Below, piece after piece: positions 16,740-23,865 of a DNA stretch of 64,000 nucleotides. The stretch comes from Paraburkholderia diazotrophica (GTDB lineage: Bacteria > Pseudomonadota > Gammaproteobacteria > Burkholderiales > Burkholderiaceae). The notes beneath the pieces are model-generated. The model searched no databases. It saw only the letters and a list, made by a program, of their open reading frames with translations, and was not told the origin of the DNA. How positions within the stretch are numbered: the first letter of the stretch is position 1; every line of letters begins with the position of its first letter. The position numbers and the translations under genes are program-made. The stretch covers positions 124,001-188,000 of the forward strand of contig NZ_FNYE01000012.1 of NCBI RefSeq assembly GCF_900108945.1, in the 5' to 3' direction.

Positions 16740-17044
16740 CCGCGCTCCTGCACGCAGACCCACGGTGAGACGACGACGGCCCACAGGTCCGGATCGCGCG
16801 CGGCGAAGTCGGCGGCCGTCTCCGACTGCACACGCTCGACGAGGCCCGCCGACAGCCATTGCGTGACCTGAGTCGTATCGTCGCTGGCGATCGCCTCGGC
16901 GACGCTCACGAGATCGAGATCGCGCGCGACGCGCAACAACATGCCGCGCGCAAAGAAGCGTTCGAGTTCCGTCCAGCCGATCTTCGCGGTTTCACCGAGT
17001 AGTTTCTGGTAGAGCGGGCTTTGTGGCGTATCGGAGGAAGTCAT
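16736..17044 (-). CDS. DUF2288 family protein
   Basis: A 102-residue cytoplasmic protein starting MTSSDTPQSPLYQKLLGETAKIGW. The segment WTELERFFARGMLLRVARDLDLVSVAEAIASDD and the later WLSAGLVERV are typical of DUF2288, a short helical family of unknown function. The start was set where similarity begins; upstream in-frame codons give a basic, unlikely extension. No strong ribosome site is visible. The stop overlaps the MATE start in TTGA. Confidence 0.85.
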   Translation of the reverse strand: MTSSDTPQSPLYQKLLGETAKIGWTELERFFARGMLLRVARDLDLVSVAEAIASDDTTQVTQWLSAGLVERVQSETAADFAARDPDLWAVVVSPWVCVQERG

Positions 17045-17659
17045 GGCGATCGTTGAGCAGCATGATGTGACTGGAGGTGCGGGCGGCGAGCGCCGACACG
17101 GGCGGGCGTAACTATAAACCATAGGCGACGATCGGCCTTTTGGCCGCGCGGCCTTCTTTGCCGTCATGAAGCGCAGTGCAATATCGAAGCCAGTTCCGCG
17201 ATGCACGAACCACGATGAACCACGAAATCAATAAGCCGATTAATCGCCGGACGTTTGCGCTTTAATACCGCTCCGTGAACGTCGCGAATGGTCTAATGAC
17301 GCTCGATCTTCATTCGATAAATCTGACAAAAATCCCGCAAGGAATTGCAGCGGAAGGGTGCGTTGGCGCACCAAGTTTCCTGTGTGTCTTCATCGAAGTG
17401 AAATGCGTGAATCTGCTCAATGCGTGAGTGTCAGCCGATTCGCTCACGCTATTTTTATGAACTTCTGAAAGGCCCGCTGTGCGCGGGTTTGCGGGCAATC
17501 GGCTATTGTGCGGACTAACCATCCGACCAAAGGAACTGAGTTGATTCGGTTTCCAAACTGAGTGCCGCGTCATTCAGTTCGAGTCCAAACCGTGCGCCGA
17601 CTCACACTATTCGCACAATTAATCGATTGCGTGGCTATAGGCGCGTTGCTAGATTTCGT
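17045..17659. other. Long intergenic region with low coding potential
   Basis: About 600 bp before the candidate sRNA, with visibly lower GC than its neighbours. I see no credible gene: the longest open frames lack ribosome sites and recognisable protein. It contains a GC-rich hairpin-prone patch at 17472-17496 (GCCCGC paired with GCGGGC) without a T-run, and must hold the promoter of the leftward DUF2288-MATE pair. Confidence 0.6.
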
Positions 17660-17737
17660 TTCGGCGCATGGTGAACCGGTCCTTTGCCGATATGCGCCGA
17701 ACCCCCGTTTGCCCGGCCTTTGCGCCGGGCCTTTTTT
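17660..17737 (+). ncRNA. Candidate small RNA: long hairpin plus intrinsic terminator
   Basis: A perfect 10-bp inverted repeat (TTCGGCGCAT 17660-17669, ATGCGCCGAA 17692-17701) with a 22-nt loop is followed after 9 nt by a GCCCGGC/GCCGGGC terminator hairpin and seven T (17711-17737). No rightward gene lies upstream for this terminator to serve. A weak promoter-like CTATAG at 17635 would give a transcript of about 95 nt. The form is that of a Hfq-type sRNA; target and identity are unknown. Confidence 0.4.
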
Positions 17738-17790
17738 TGCCATACGCGATAAACATCAGACGACAATAACGACGGCTGACGCACGAGCCG

Positions 17791-18120
17791 TTACCGCTTG
17801 CAGCGAACCACCATCGAACGGTTCTTCACGTTCGCGCCGAGCACGCCGCCGAGCGAGCCGCCCGCCGTCGCGCCGTTGTCGACGTCCTTCGAGATCACGT
17901 CGTAGCCATACGCGCCGCATGTTTCGCCGGCTCGCTTGTAGCACTCGCCCCAGTTCTGGCTCGCGTCGCTGCCGCTGCAGTTGATCGCGAAGCCGGTGTC
18001 GCCGTTCGGCAGATAGGTGAGCGTCGTCGAGCCGGAACTGGCGCAGCCCGCGAGGCCGGCCAGCGCGACGATCGCGGCGCTGGCCGCCGCTGCACGAATT
18101 GCCACAAGGGCGTTTTTCAT
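17791..18120 (-). CDS. Small lipoprotein (109 aa), unknown function
   Basis: The 109-residue product has a lipoprotein signal peptide with lipobox LAGC at residues 23-26. The mature part has four cysteines (CSG, GECYKRAGETCGAYGY, VVRCKR), suggesting disulphide bonds after export. A glycine-rich segment (GGSLGGVLGA) precedes the C-terminus. The ATG at 18120 has GAGAGGA 8 nt upstream. The pattern resembles short outer-membrane lipoproteins common in Burkholderiaceae, but I cannot name a family. It stands alone. Confidence 0.8.
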   Translation of the reverse strand: MKNALVAIRAAAASAAIVALAGLAGCASSGSTTLTYLPNGDTGFAINCSGSDASQNWGECYKRAGETCGAYGYDVISKDVDNGATAGGSLGGVLGANVKNRSMVVRCKR

Positions 18121-18370
18121 CGAAATGTCCTCTCTGTATCGTTGCGCGCATTCGCGCGGTGCCGGCGCGCGGGGCAACGAATGTGCCCGCGTGCCTGGCT
18201 GACTGATGGAGCCGCGCGACGGTCGTCGGGTTCCTTGCGCGTCACGCGCGGTTGCGCGTCTTTGCCGTGGCCTGTAGCCCGTGGCTCTCGCCTGCGGCCT
18301 GTGTCGAATCTGAGCCGCATGCTGCACGCGACGCCTCATGCGCGGCATCGCGAGCAAGCATGCAGCATGC

Positions 18371-19096
18371 TCAGCGCGGCGGCAGCGAGCGCGTCGGGTC
18401 GATCGAGCGGCCGTCGTAGCGCAGCTCGAAATGCAGCATCACGCGGTCGTTGTCGGAGTCGCCCATCTCGGCGACCTTCTGGCCTTGCTGCACCGTCTCG
18501 CCTTCCTTCACGAGCAGCGTGCGATTGTGCGCGTACGCCGTCAGATAGTCGGCGTTGTGCTTGATGATCAGCAGGTTGCCGTAGCCGCGTAGACCATTGC
18601 TCGCATAGACCACCGTGCCGCCCGCCGCGGCGAACACGGGCGTGCCCGCGACGTTCGCGATGTCGATGCCCTTCGAGTTCGTTCCGTCGAAGCTGCGGAT
18701 CACATTGCCGCTCGTCGGCCAGATCAGCGAGATCGACGACGCCGGTGTCGAAGGCGCCTCGGCGGCGGCGCCGCGCGTCGATGACGGTGACGAGCCCGAC
18801 GAAGCCGCCGCGCTGCCACTGCTCTTTGCCGAACCCGCCGGGCTCGTGCTCGCCGTTGCCGTTCCCGGCGGCGGCGCGACGCGCAGCACCTGGCCGACTT
18901 CGAGCGAGTCGGGGTTCGACAGGTTGTTCCAGCGTGCGATGCTCTGTACCGACGTGCGGTTGCTGCGCGCGATCTTGTACAGCGTGTCGCCCCGTTCGAC
19001 GCGATAGTAGCCCGGACCCACGGGGGCCGAGCCGCATGCGGCCAGTGCTGCGATCATCGACACGCAGACCAGCCGTCGGATTCTTGTTGTCAACAT
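18371..19096 (-). CDS. NlpD-like lipoprotein, LysM plus degenerate LytM/M23 domain
   Basis: The 241-residue lipoprotein has lipobox LAAC, a LysM peptidoglycan-binding domain (YYRVERGDTLYKIARSNRTSVQSIARWNNL), a low-complexity Ser/Ala/Pro linker and a C-terminal M23/LytM domain. The two zinc-ligand motifs of active M23 enzymes are altered: the first His is replaced in NSKGIDIA, and the HxH motif reads MLHFELRY with only one His. That is the pattern of NlpD/EnvC-type activators, which stimulate cell-separation amidases rather than cut peptidoglycan. The ATG at 19096 puts the signal peptide at the N-terminus. It has no pcm/rpoS neighbours, so it may be a paralogue. Confidence 0.88.
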   Translation of the reverse strand: MLTTRIRRLVCVSMIAALAACGSAPVGPGYYRVERGDTLYKIARSNRTSVQSIARWNNLSNPDSLEVGQVLRVAPPPGTATASTSPAGSAKSSGSAAASSGSSPSSTRGAAAEAPSTPASSISLIWPTSGNVIRSFDGTNSKGIDIANVAGTPVFAAAGGTVVYASNGLRGYGNLLIIKHNADYLTAYAHNRTLLVKEGETVQQGQKVAEMGDSDNDRVMLHFELRYDGRSIDPTRSLPPR

Positions 19097-19235
19097 TGGA
19101 CCTCGCAAGACGCCGCCGCGCGCGATCCCGATCACGCGGTAGATGCAAAAACGCTCAATTCTAACGGGTTTGCAAGGCGTGCCGCGTTTTCGGCCGCAGC
19201 GCAGCGAAGAACGGGCCACGCGCGGCGCGCCGCGC

Positions 19236-20153
19236 TCAGGGCAGCGTGCTAACGACGATACGCAGCGACGCCGTTTCCGCGTCGCCCGGCTCGAGCCAGC
19301 GCAGGCCCTGATGATTGTGGATCGCATCGGGCAGACCCAGCCACGGTTCGACGCAGAAGAAATCCGATTCGGGCTTTTCGGTCCACGTCGTGACAGCGAA
19401 CCAGGGCACCGAGCCGGGGCGTTGCAGATCGATCGTGATGCTGCGGCTCAGGCCGAGTGCGACTACGCGCACGAGGTGGTCGGGCGCGCCGTCGAGGCAA
19501 TGGAAACGATCGAGAATGCCCGGATCGTCGAGCCGGTAATCCGGCTGGCCCGCTTCGCCCGCGCTGAGCGAGCCGTCCGGCTCCTGATGCCGGCGCACCG
19601 TACGCGGCAGTTCGAGCACCGTTTCGCCGCGCTGCGTGTGCGGCAGCGTGAAGTAGAAATGATGGCCGGCGTAGTAAGGCAGCGGCTCGCTGCCGGCGGC
19701 GCCCGTGTTGGTGGTGACGAAATCGACGTCGAGCGTGTGCGCGTCGACGAGCGTGTACTTCGTTTCGAAACGGAAGCTGAACGGATAGCCCGTGCGCGTC
19801 GCATCGCTGTCGGTCAGCGTCATGCTGATCGAGCGGGCGGTGTCGTCGACGATCGCCTCGAACGGCAGATCGCGCGCGAAGCCGTGCATGGGCAGATCGC
19901 GCACGGTGCCTTGCGCGTCTTTCCAGCGGCCGATCTGGCTGTCGACGAAATGCCGTCCGAGAAACGGAAAGAGCAGCGGATTGCCGCCGCGGACGCGCGC
20001 GGGCTGGCTCCAGTCCGCGCGCTCGGGCCAGAAGATCACCGACTGGCCGTCGATGTCCCACGACAGCAGGCGGCCGCCTGCCTGCGGCGCGAAGCGGAGC
20101 AGGGAACCGTCCCTGGCGATCTCGATGATGTCCTGTTGCTGGAATTGGGGCAT
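19236..20153 (-). CDS. Aldose 1-epimerase family protein
   Basis: This is a galactose-mutarotase-like beta-sandwich protein (305 residues). The family pattern is visible in GGRLLSWDIDGQSVIFWPE, GGNPLLFPFLGR, PMHGFARDLPF (first catalytic His), GHHFYFTLP (second His) and the late FFCVEPWLGLPDAI with the catalytic Glu. Closest resemblance is to the D-hexose-6-phosphate epimerase-like subgroup, so the substrate could be a sugar or sugar phosphate. The ATG at 20153 is used because the longer frame needs a TTG. It runs in the same direction as nlpD, 139 bp away. Confidence 0.87.
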   Translation of the reverse strand: MPQFQQQDIIEIARDGSLLRFAPQAGGRLLSWDIDGQSVIFWPERADWSQPARVRGGNPLLFPFLGRHFVDSQIGRWKDAQGTVRDLPMHGFARDLPFEAIVDDTARSISMTLTDSDATRTGYPFSFRFETKYTLVDAHTLDVDFVTTNTGAAGSEPLPYYAGHHFYFTLPHTQRGETVLELPRTVRRHQEPDGSLSAGEAGQPDYRLDDPGILDRFHCLDGAPDHLVRVVALGLSRSITIDLQRPGSVPWFAVTTWTEKPESDFFCVEPWLGLPDAIHNHQGLRWLEPGDAETASLRIVVSTLP

Positions 20154-20361
20154 GGCAATGGGCAATAGAAAGCGGTTGAGAAGGAGTCGGCGTGCACGGT
20201 TCCGACGCAGCGGCGCGGCGAACGCCGATTTTGCGCCCCTTTGGGCTACGGGGAAACCCTTCTGGGGAAATTGCGGGTGTTACCGCACAGTCGGCGCAAT
20301 CAATAATGTGTACGACGACGGGTAGCCGTCAATTGCGAACACTCGGTTTTCGGGAGGGGCG

Positions 20362-20448
20362 ATGGATCTCGCAATGGCAATGAGCGTGGCACTGTTCGGC
20401 ATGTTCACGGGCAGTACGATTTATTTCTTCTATAAATTTACACGCTGA
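20362..20448 (+). CDS. 28-residue single-pass membrane peptide
   Basis: A short frame at ATG 20362 has a GGGAGG site 4 nt upstream and ends in TGA before a strong terminator. It encodes one hydrophobic helix (about residues 3-24) that ends in aromatic and basic residues (YFFYKFTR), a usual membrane-anchoring pattern. It resembles small accessory peptides of membrane complexes (CydX- or KdpF-sized), but no partner gene is adjacent and no family can be named. Support is the ribosome site, the composition and the gene-terminator layout. Confidence 0.5.
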   Translation: MDLAMAMSVALFGMFTGSTIYFFYKFTR

Positions 20449-20516
20449 AACGGGGCGACGAGATTCCACGTTGAGCCGTCGGCACGAACCGACGGTCCAC
20501 GCAGCCTCCGCACACG

Positions 20517-20542
20517 GGCCCGCCATCAAGGCGGGCCTTTTT
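20517..20542 (+). terminator. Intrinsic terminator after the 28-aa peptide gene
   Basis: A perfect 8-bp stem GGCCCGCC/GGCGGGCC with a 5-nt loop is followed by TTTTT. Confidence 0.88.
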
Positions 20543-20616
20543 GCTTTCATCGCCGTAATCAGCCTTTCGAAATTGTTGCGGCGCGGCGAAGTTCGCGTAA
20601 AGCCGAACTTTTGTCC

Positions 20617-20645
20617 TTGGCGCGACCAGGTCGCGCCTGCATAAT
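20617..20645 (+). promoter_or_regulatory. Promoter of uppP with a palindrome in the spacer
   Basis: A -35-like TTGGCG and a -10-like CATAAT are exactly 17 bp apart. The spacer is almost filled by a perfect palindrome GGCGCGACC-A-GGTCGCGCC (20619-20637). A second perfect inverted repeat AAGTTCG-N8-CGAACTT lies just upstream (20589-20610). The layout suggests repressor control. Confidence 0.55.
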
Positions 20646-20660
20646 CGGACCCGCCTTCGT

Positions 20661-20690
20661 ACACCGGACAGCCTGCTCCGGTGTGCTGTT
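20661..20690 (+). promoter_or_regulatory. Leader hairpin with T-run before uppP
   Basis: ACACCGGA (20661-20668) pairs with TCCGGTGT (20677-20684) around an 8-nt loop, and GCTG then six T follow. Located in the uppP 5' leader, it could act as an attenuator, or be a weak terminator. Confidence 0.45.
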
Positions 20691-20722
20691 TTTTCCTCCC
20701 AACCTTTCAAAAGGACCGACGA

Positions 20723-21553
20723 GTGAGCCTGTCGTTTTTGATCTTTTTGAGCGTGCTGCAGGGCGTCACGGAACTGTTTCCGGTGAGCAGTCTTGGTCAC
20801 ACGCTGCTCGTTCCCGCTGTCTTCGGCATGCATATCGACAAGCATGCGCCTCAATTGCTGCCGTTTCTCGTCGCGCTGCATCTCGGCACCGCGTTCGCGC
20901 TGCTGTGGTACTTCCGTGAGCGCTGGATTGCCCTTTTCGGCGGCTTTTTCGCGTCGCTGTCGGGCCGCCGCAATGACGAAGGCCATATGATGTGGGCGCT
21001 CATCATCGGGACGATTCCAGCGGGTTTGGTGGGTCTCGTGCTCGAAAAGCGGCTCGAACTTGTCTTCCACGATCTGCGGATCGTGGCGATCGCGCTGATC
21101 GTCAACGGCGTCCTGCTGTGGCTCGGCGACCGCCTGCAACGCGCACGCGCGCATCGTCCGCCCGAGAAGCTGACCTTCAAGCAGGCGTTTCTGGTCGGCC
21201 TCGCGCAGATCGGAGCGCTGATTCCGGGCTTTTCGCGCAGCGGCCTCACGATGATCGCCGGTAACGGCGCCGGACTCACCGCTGAGAAGGCGGCCGAATT
21301 CTCCTTCCTGCTCGGCACGCCGATCATTTTCGCGGCGGGCGTGCTCGAACTGCCGAAGCTGTTCCATGCGCCGGGCCAGCTCGCCGACGCGTTGCTCGGC
21401 GGCGTGCTGACGGCCTTCGCCGCGTATCTGAGCGTGCGCTTCCTGATGCGCTATTTCGAAGGGCGCGGGCGGCTGGCGTCGTTCGGCGTGTACTGCGTGA
21501 TCGCGGGCGTGGCGTTTCTCGGCTGGTTCATGACCCATCCGCAGCCCGTCTGA
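20723..21553 (+). CDS. uppP: Undecaprenyl-diphosphatase UppP/BacA
   Basis: UppP dephosphorylates undecaprenyl diphosphate at the inner membrane, recycling the lipid carrier for cell-wall synthesis and giving bacitracin tolerance. The 276-residue protein has about eight helices and both family signatures: GVTELFPVSSLGH near residue 13 and PGFSRSG near residue 165. The start is GTG 20723 with AAAGGA 8 nt upstream; an upstream in-frame start would cross the leader hairpin. It is monocistronic, ended by the palindromic terminator at 21594. Confidence 0.96.
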   Translation: MSLSFLIFLSVLQGVTELFPVSSLGHTLLVPAVFGMHIDKHAPQLLPFLVALHLGTAFALLWYFRERWIALFGGFFASLSGRRNDEGHMMWALIIGTIPAGLVGLVLEKRLELVFHDLRIVAIALIVNGVLLWLGDRLQRARAHRPPEKLTFKQAFLVGLAQIGALIPGFSRSGLTMIAGNGAGLTAEKAAEFSFLLGTPIIFAAGVLELPKLFHAPGQLADALLGGVLTAFAAYLSVRFLMRYFEGRGRLASFGVYCVIAGVAFLGWFMTHPQPV

Positions 21554-21593
21554 CGGCGGCACAATCGGCTGAAGTCGATCGGTTATAATCGCG

Positions 21594-21620
21594 GGCCCGG
21601 CGTCGACGCCGGGCCTTTTT
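21594..21620 (+). terminator. Intrinsic terminator after uppP
   Basis: A 22-bp perfect palindrome centred at 21604/21605 folds into a very stable hairpin followed by TTTTT. Confidence 0.88.
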
Positions 21621-21766
21621 GTTTGCTGGCGACGCGTCGTGTGCGCGACGTTCAGCGTGTCGAAGCTCATTTGTCAACGCGTGTCACTCGATGCATATGA
21701 TCGCGTTTGCGGCGCGCGAGGCATCGTCAGCGCGTCTGGCGCTCAACCTGCCGTCGTTGGCCAGGT

Positions 21767-21772
21767 TAAAAT
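21767..21772 (+). promoter_or_regulatory. -10 element for tRNA-Arg
   Basis: TAAAAT lies 12 bp before the tRNA 5' end, the right distance for direct initiation just upstream. No good -35 is seen. Confidence 0.4.
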
Positions 21773-21783
21773 TCCGGTTTCGC

Positions 21784-21858
21784 CTCCCCATAGTTCAACG
21801 GATAGAACACGGGTCTTCTAAACCTGAAATCGAGGTTCGATTCCTCGTGGGGGGGCCA
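21784..21858 (+). tRNA. tRNA-Arg (anticodon TCT)
   Basis: A full 75-nt cloverleaf: acceptor CTCCCCA/TGGGGGG (one T-G pair), D-arm GTTC/GAAC, anticodon loop CTTCTAA with TCT, T-arm CGAGG-TTCGATT-CCTCG, discriminator G and encoded CCA. No integrase or attachment repeat follows it. Confidence 0.96.
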
Positions 21859-21970
21859 TCCAGTCCTTGCGCCGTCCGGCGCAGCTCTCGTTTCTCCTAA
21901 CGCTCCTAACGCTCCCAACTTCACGTCTTTTTCACGCTCAGCGTCCATCGCGAGCGCGGCGAGCGCCCAT

Positions 21971-21994
21971 AAAAAAGGGCAGCCGAAGCTGCCC
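21971..21994 (-). terminator. Terminator of the secreted phosphoesterase gene
   Basis: On the minus strand GGGCAGC pairs with GCTGCCC around TTCG, followed by six T. It lies about 80 bp beyond the stop at 22072. Confidence 0.88.
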
Positions 21995-22071
21995 CGAAGC
22001 GTTGCGCACCGAACGTGGAAGAGTGCGCGACTGTTGCGTGCCCGTTACCGGTGACGGACCTGCCTGCGTGA

Positions 22072-23649
22072 TTACTTCTTGATGTCGAGCGCGTTCGTCA
22101 GGTCGCCCATCGCCTGGCCGCCGCTGGCGACGAGCGCGTTGTCGCGCGCCGTCAGACCCGGCAGAGTCGGCAGATTGAAGCGGTGCGTGATGAAGCGCAG
22201 GATCGACGTCGTATCGTACTGCGTATGATCGACGAAGCCCTTCTTCGCATACGGCGACACGATGATCGCGGGAATCCGCGAGCCCGGACCCCAGCGGTCG
22301 CCCTTCGGCGGCGCGACGTGGTCCCAGAAGCCGCCGTTCTCGTCGTACGTGACGACCACGACCATGTTGTTCCACTGCGGGCTCTTCTGCAGATGCGCGA
22401 TCACATCGGCGATGTGCTGGTCGCCTTGCGCGACGTCGGTGTAGCCCGCGTGCTCGTTCAGGTTGCCCTGCGGCTTGTAGAACGTCACTTGCGGCAGCGT
22501 GCCGGCATCGATGGCCTTGATGAACTCCGCACCGTTCACGCCGCCGTCGAGCAGGTGCTTCGCGCGGTTGTCGGTGCCCGGCGCGAGATCTGTGAAGTAG
22601 TTGAACGGCTGGTGATGCGGCTGGAAGTTGGGCGCGCTGTTGTTCGCGCCGTAGATCACGCCCGACGTGCCGCTTTGCGCCGCGCTCAGCGCCTGGCTCC
22701 ATGCGCCGCTGTACCACGCCCACGAGACGCCCGCGTTGTTCAGCAGATCGCCGATGTGCTGGGCGGTCTGCGGCGGCAGCGTCGTCGCGGCGGAGGGATC
22801 GGCGAGCGTCGCGTCGCCGCCGGCCGCCGGCTTGTTGCCGCTCGGCTGATACGGCGGCTGCATCGTGTTGATCGCGTAGAAATCCGGCGTGAGATTGCCC
22901 GAGTTGACGAACGTCGGCTTGCCGGTCAGCGCCGATGCAGCGGACGTCGCCGCGAGCGTCAGGCTCACGCCGTCGGCATTGACTGTCGAGATCGAGCCTT
23001 TGGCCGGGCTCGTGTTCGCGTTCGCATAGAACGGCGTGCACGCGCAGACCAGCCACTGGTGATTGAGGAACGAGCCGCCGAACGCGCCCATGAAGAAGTT
23101 GTCGGCGAGCGTGTATTGCTGCGCGAGCTTGTAGAGCGGCAGCTTGTCGGCGTTGGGCGTGTAGTGGCCCATCACGAGTCCGCCCGAATCGGCCCACGCG
23201 GCGAACATGTCGTTCTTGCCGCCGTGGATCTGCATCTGGTTCTCGTAGAAGCGGTGATACAGGTCGCGCGTCGTGACGTTGAGCGGCACGTTGAAGCCGT
23301 TCGGATCGTCGATCGCGAACGGCGCATTCGGCAGGTTTGCCGTCATCGCCTGCGTGATGACGGGCGTCACGCCCGCGATCGTCAAGCCGCCCCAGACCTG
23401 CGGCAATGTCGCGAGCACGGAGCCGTCGCGGTCGAGCTGGCGCGAGTTCGCGGCCGTCACGTTCTGCAGACCGTTGGCGCCGGGGAAATTACCGTAGAGG
23501 TTGTCGAAGCTGCGGTTTTCCGCGTAGATGACCACGACGTTCTTGACCGACGAAAGCGTCGGTGTGGAATCCGAATTACCACCACATGCGTACAGACCGA
23601 CAGCTGCGGCGAGCGCAATAGGCGTCGCGCAGATCAATTTTTTGTTCAT
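22072..23649 (-). CDS. Secreted phosphoesterase (acid phosphatase / phospholipase C family)
   Basis: The 525-residue protein is a PF04185-type phosphoesterase, a family that includes AcpA acid phosphatases and PlcN-type phospholipases C. The metal site begins with VVVIYAENRSFDNLYG (about residues 38-53), and a second site motif is VTYDENGGFWDHVAPP. The N-terminus is an export signal with a possible lipobox LYAC, so it may be anchored or secreted. Substrate cannot be fixed from sequence; the compact size and lack of the C-terminal PLC domains favour an AcpA-like phosphatase. A purine-rich GAGAGAGAG ribosome site precedes the start. Divergent from the peroxidase gene. Confidence 0.9.
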   Translation of the reverse strand: MNKKLICATPIALAAAVGLYACGGNSDSTPTLSSVKNVVVIYAENRSFDNLYGNFPGANGLQNVTAANSRQLDRDGSVLATLPQVWGGLTIAGVTPVITQAMTANLPNAPFAIDDPNGFNVPLNVTTRDLYHRFYENQMQIHGGKNDMFAAWADSGGLVMGHYTPNADKLPLYKLAQQYTLADNFFMGAFGGSFLNHQWLVCACTPFYANANTSPAKGSISTVNADGVSLTLAATSAASALTGKPTFVNSGNLTPDFYAINTMQPPYQPSGNKPAAGGDATLADPSAATTLPPQTAQHIGDLLNNAGVSWAWYSGAWSQALSAAQSGTSGVIYGANNSAPNFQPHHQPFNYFTDLAPGTDNRAKHLLDGGVNGAEFIKAIDAGTLPQVTFYKPQGNLNEHAGYTDVAQGDQHIADVIAHLQKSPQWNNMVVVVTYDENGGFWDHVAPPKGDRWGPGSRIPAIIVSPYAKKGFVDHTQYDTTSILRFITHRFNLPTLPGLTARDNALVASGGQAMGDLTNALDIKK

Positions 23650-23865
23650 GGTTTCTCTCTCTCGCGTAGGGGGACCGGCGGCGAGTCCTTGTCGGATGGC
23701 CGGCGGCGAGAGTGTCGCAAGCGTTTTTGACAGAACGATTAACCTCTTACATATAACTTCTGTTTTGCTTGGGGTTTTCTATGCGTCGTCGGCTTTATGT
23801 CATTTACGCGACATGTCCGTGAAATACCCTCTTCGCGTCCGGTTTAACGAGCAGGTAACAAGACC

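Noticed and set aside
17310..17573. An 87-codon leftward frame in the 700-bp gap
   Set aside because: No ribosome site, no signal or domain pattern, and composition not like neighbouring genes.
18317..18370. GCATGCTGCA / TGCAGCATGC inverted repeat after the NlpD-like gene as a terminator
   Set aside because: The arms are 34 nt apart and no T-run follows on either strand.
19143..20168. Long open frames antisense to the aldose epimerase, the tRNA synthetases and many other genes
   Set aside because: Arginine-rich translations typical of high-GC antisense frames; the opposite strand encodes recognisable families throughout.
21766..21948. A 60-codon leftward frame over tRNA-Arg
   Set aside because: It reads across a perfect tRNA cloverleaf and has no ribosome site.
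21784..22071. tRNA-Arg as an integration site of a genomic island
   Set aside because: No integrase gene and no repeat of the tRNA 3' end was found downstream; the following genes look native.
23797..23814. ATGTCAT-TTAC-GCGACAT between the phosphoesterase and peroxidase genes as a Pho box
   Set aside because: The spacing is right but the second heptamer matches only 4 of 7 positions, it points away from the phosphatase gene, and no -10 fits.
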